The position numbers and the translations under genes were made by a program. Positions 7,701 to 8,305 of a DNA stretch of 8,305 nt are shown piece after piece. Position 1 is the stretch's first letter. Each line of letters opens with the position of its first letter. The notes under the pieces were generated by a model that saw nothing but the letters and a program-made list of their open reading frames with translations, was not told the origin of the DNA and ran no database searches. The stretch spans positions 1 through 8,305 of the forward strand of contig PMZB01000059.1 in the NCBI GenBank assembly GCA_003170575.1. Reading direction: 5' to 3'. Origin of the DNA: Chlamydiia bacterium (lineage in GTDB: Bacteria > Chlamydiota > Chlamydiia > Chlamydiales > FEN-1388).

Positions 7701-8277
7701 TAACCACCCAGCCTCATACCTGCGCGATGTGGAAAACTACAAAGAGTACGACTCAGGTAAATGGGAGGCATTCACAGAACTCTTAGAAGAGGCACAAGAG
7801 AGCGGCCAGAAAGTGATCGTCTTCTCCCACTACCTCGCTATGCTCGATATCATCAGCCTCCACCTTAAATCGAAAAATATCACCTTCTCCGAGATCCGCG
7901 GCAGTACAAAACAACGCGGAGAAGCCGTCTCCCGCTTCCAAAAAGATCCCGCCTGCACAGTCTTCCTCGGCTCACTTCACGCAGCAGGACTCGGTATAGA
8001 CCTCACAGCAGGCTCTGTCGTCATCCACTACGACAGATGGTGGAACGCCGCCAGAGAAAACCAAGCAACAGACCGCGCCCACCGCATCGGCCAAACACGC
8101 GGCGTCATGGTCTACAAACTCCTTACCACCTCTACCGTCGAAGAACGTATCGACGAGCTCATCACCCAAAAAGCTCAGCTCTTCGAAGATATCATCAAGT
8201 TCGATGACCACCGCGTCATGAAACAATTTAACCGCCATGAACTCCTCTCCCTCTTAACTAACATCGACTCTGTCTAA
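4711..8277 (+). CDS. SWIM zinc-finger SNF2-family ATPase (SWI/SNF helicase-like)
   Basis: This is a large (1188-residue) DNA-dependent ATPase of the Swi2/Snf2 type. Family members translocate on double-stranded DNA and remodel protein-DNA complexes in the cytoplasm/nucleoid. At the N-terminus is a SWIM finger, C58-x-C60-x8-C69-x-H71. Residues about 100-700 form a weakly conserved SNF2-associated region that contains three similar modules (about 285-342, 361-428, 441-511). The two-lobed core has all the expected motifs. These are the start ELRSYQQKGVEW, Walker A DDMGVGKT (747-754), LILCPTS, motif II DELQ (847-850; DEAQ/DEAH is usual), LTGTP (874-878), VIVFSHY, GLGIDLTAG and QATDRAHRIGQ (1118-1128). 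The ATG at 4711 is weakly served by GGGTAAG. No clear promoter is visible; a TATAAA at 4694-4699 has no good -35. Chlamydiae are known to carry SNF2 proteins of about this length, one of them beside mreB, but the downstream neighbour is outside the window. The exact DNA target is unknown. Confidence 0.95.
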   Translation: MLFPEYLEPLKKEAEKLFLEGSVAEIIFSGPTYQVLAAKDTWVFVQLDPDNQVKDIFCQCDQCQEEGACVHMALALLAITKDETLPLHIQFEHSPFFAAFSPLTQKGFSLDVKKEKNKLSIGKNVALSGPETWLKALCKELSPKEETEETSIKFSDLSEEEIENWRKGIFSQRLRFELSPYADIAKKLFLFSYSHPPSFKISMQKKQATLSITWTDRSLTLTLLTDEHLSSLLDTLPPDRTTPRLFPLGGLELEKFELDEKSLSCQIFLSGKKLEHGEPIGKSHWSYSPEHGFIKKPPHTKSISLSSQKEIVEFLSTHVAEEAKDVHYSIDVDAQKGLTLTPYLLTPHDLDKATFLNSWVWKDTFFKVKNLRWPKKKVAPHDTEEFITHNRHWLSLFPGFQVHEYPAKHALSYHVDTTGALSFTSRVVSQEKNSGIAFGKWFYIKKSGFFLQESASPFPTDPIPPHRVAEFMRKHADQLRELPGFFSDHAPIHSVGLDIFLTKKNQIELTPQYKWDDPKYEATSFFYDDFGYVPALGFFLLPTLLAQTNLMKTISPSDKDAWEGFFLEQLPRLKTEFHCTVDPRLEPPKELSLVCDSLSAEEDLKTARLPHFWEALFHWESEKGKVSSHELMKAYIKKMRFYPSQAGLLDLTNERFGWLSSVPLLKNAITHQLATTDLLKIRAHEEFLLGQEVSSQTQGIIHRLLDAVPQTEPTLSALISELRSYQQKGVEWLWYLYTNGLSGLLCDDMGVGKTHQAMGLICAINALAKKEGRKAHFLILCPTSLFWHWKEKIETVLPHLSIFPYVGGTRFEQEFQEDEDIFLTTYGIWRNEVSELKKIPFELAIFDELQIAKNHVSQIWAALTQVKAAMRLGLTGTPIENNIRELKSLFDLLLPGYLPKTTIPKPIEKKTSTGKKELLTRYAHPFILRRRKQDVLLDLPPKTEEILTTTLLGEQKVLYRQIAARQSSHIVQQLQDETTPIPYMHIFALLSALKQICNHPASYLRDVENYKEYDSGKWEAFTELLEEAQESGQKVIVFSHYLAMLDIISLHLKSKNITFSEIRGSTKQRGEAVSRFQKDPACTVFLGSLHAAGLGIDLTAGSVVIHYDRWWNAARENQATDRAHRIGQTRGVMVYKLLTTSTVEERIDELITQKAQLFEDIIKFDDHRVMKQFNRHELLSLLTNIDSV

Positions 8278-8287
8278 GAGAAAAGAA

Positions 8288-8305
8288 GGGGAGGATCCTC
8301 CTCCC
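8288..8305 (+). terminator. probable terminator hairpin cut by the window end
   Basis: Eleven bases after the SNF2 stop, GGGAGGA (8289-8295) pairs perfectly with TCCTCCC (8299-8305) around TCC. The preceding bases GAAG and G8288 suggest that the stem continues past the window edge. The T-run, if any, is not visible. Confidence 0.6.

Noticed and set aside
1..8305. tRNA genes, CRISPR arrays, insertion sequences or attachment sites
   Set aside because: None seen. There are no cloverleaf-like stretches in the gaps, no regularly spaced exact repeats, and no transposase or integrase sequence.

Overview
The window looks like a piece of a chromosome from an environmental (amoeba- or protist-associated) member of the Chlamydiota. 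The main argument is ClpC. Its N-terminal domain, the '[14 protein letters not shown]' stretch and the '[12 protein letters not shown]' run before the linker match the chlamydial ClpC sequences I remember. The large SWIM/SNF2 ATPase is also a typical chlamydial gene. I cannot name the genus, and no search was run.

Layout. clpC (50-2596, +) fills the left third and ends in a long hairpin (2608-2654) that should also stop transcription coming from the right. Convergent to it, on the minus strand, lies a gene read from 3759 down to 2655. It is broken into two overlapping frames (3759-3208 and 3278-2655). Read through a single +1 shift, it would encode one protein of about 367 residues with a Pro/Ser/Gly linker and two C-terminal units that resemble each other and faintly recall SH2 domains. 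Upstream of it, also on the minus strand, is a small exported protein with 18 uninterrupted Gly-X-Y triplets (bacterial collagen-like, 4596-3880). It has an excellent Shine-Dalgarno and a near-consensus housekeeping promoter (4657-4685). Divergent from it, 4711-8277 (+) encodes a 1188-residue SNF2-family ATPase with an N-terminal SWIM zinc finger, a middle region that seems to hold three tandem modules, and a complete C-terminal helicase core. The window closes in what looks like the left part of that gene's terminator.

Functionally, clpC (protein quality control) and the SNF2 gene (DNA/chromatin remodelling) are ordinary core genes of the phylum. The roughly 2 kb minus-strand island between them is accessory in character: a secreted collagen-like protein and a decayed or recoded protein of unknown family. 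The two may be cotranscribed, since no clear terminator lies in the 120 bp between them, but nothing shows that they act together. The most interesting items are the frameshifted gene with its duplicated C-terminal unit, the collagen-like secreted protein, and the undescribed-looking repeats in the middle of the SNF2 protein.
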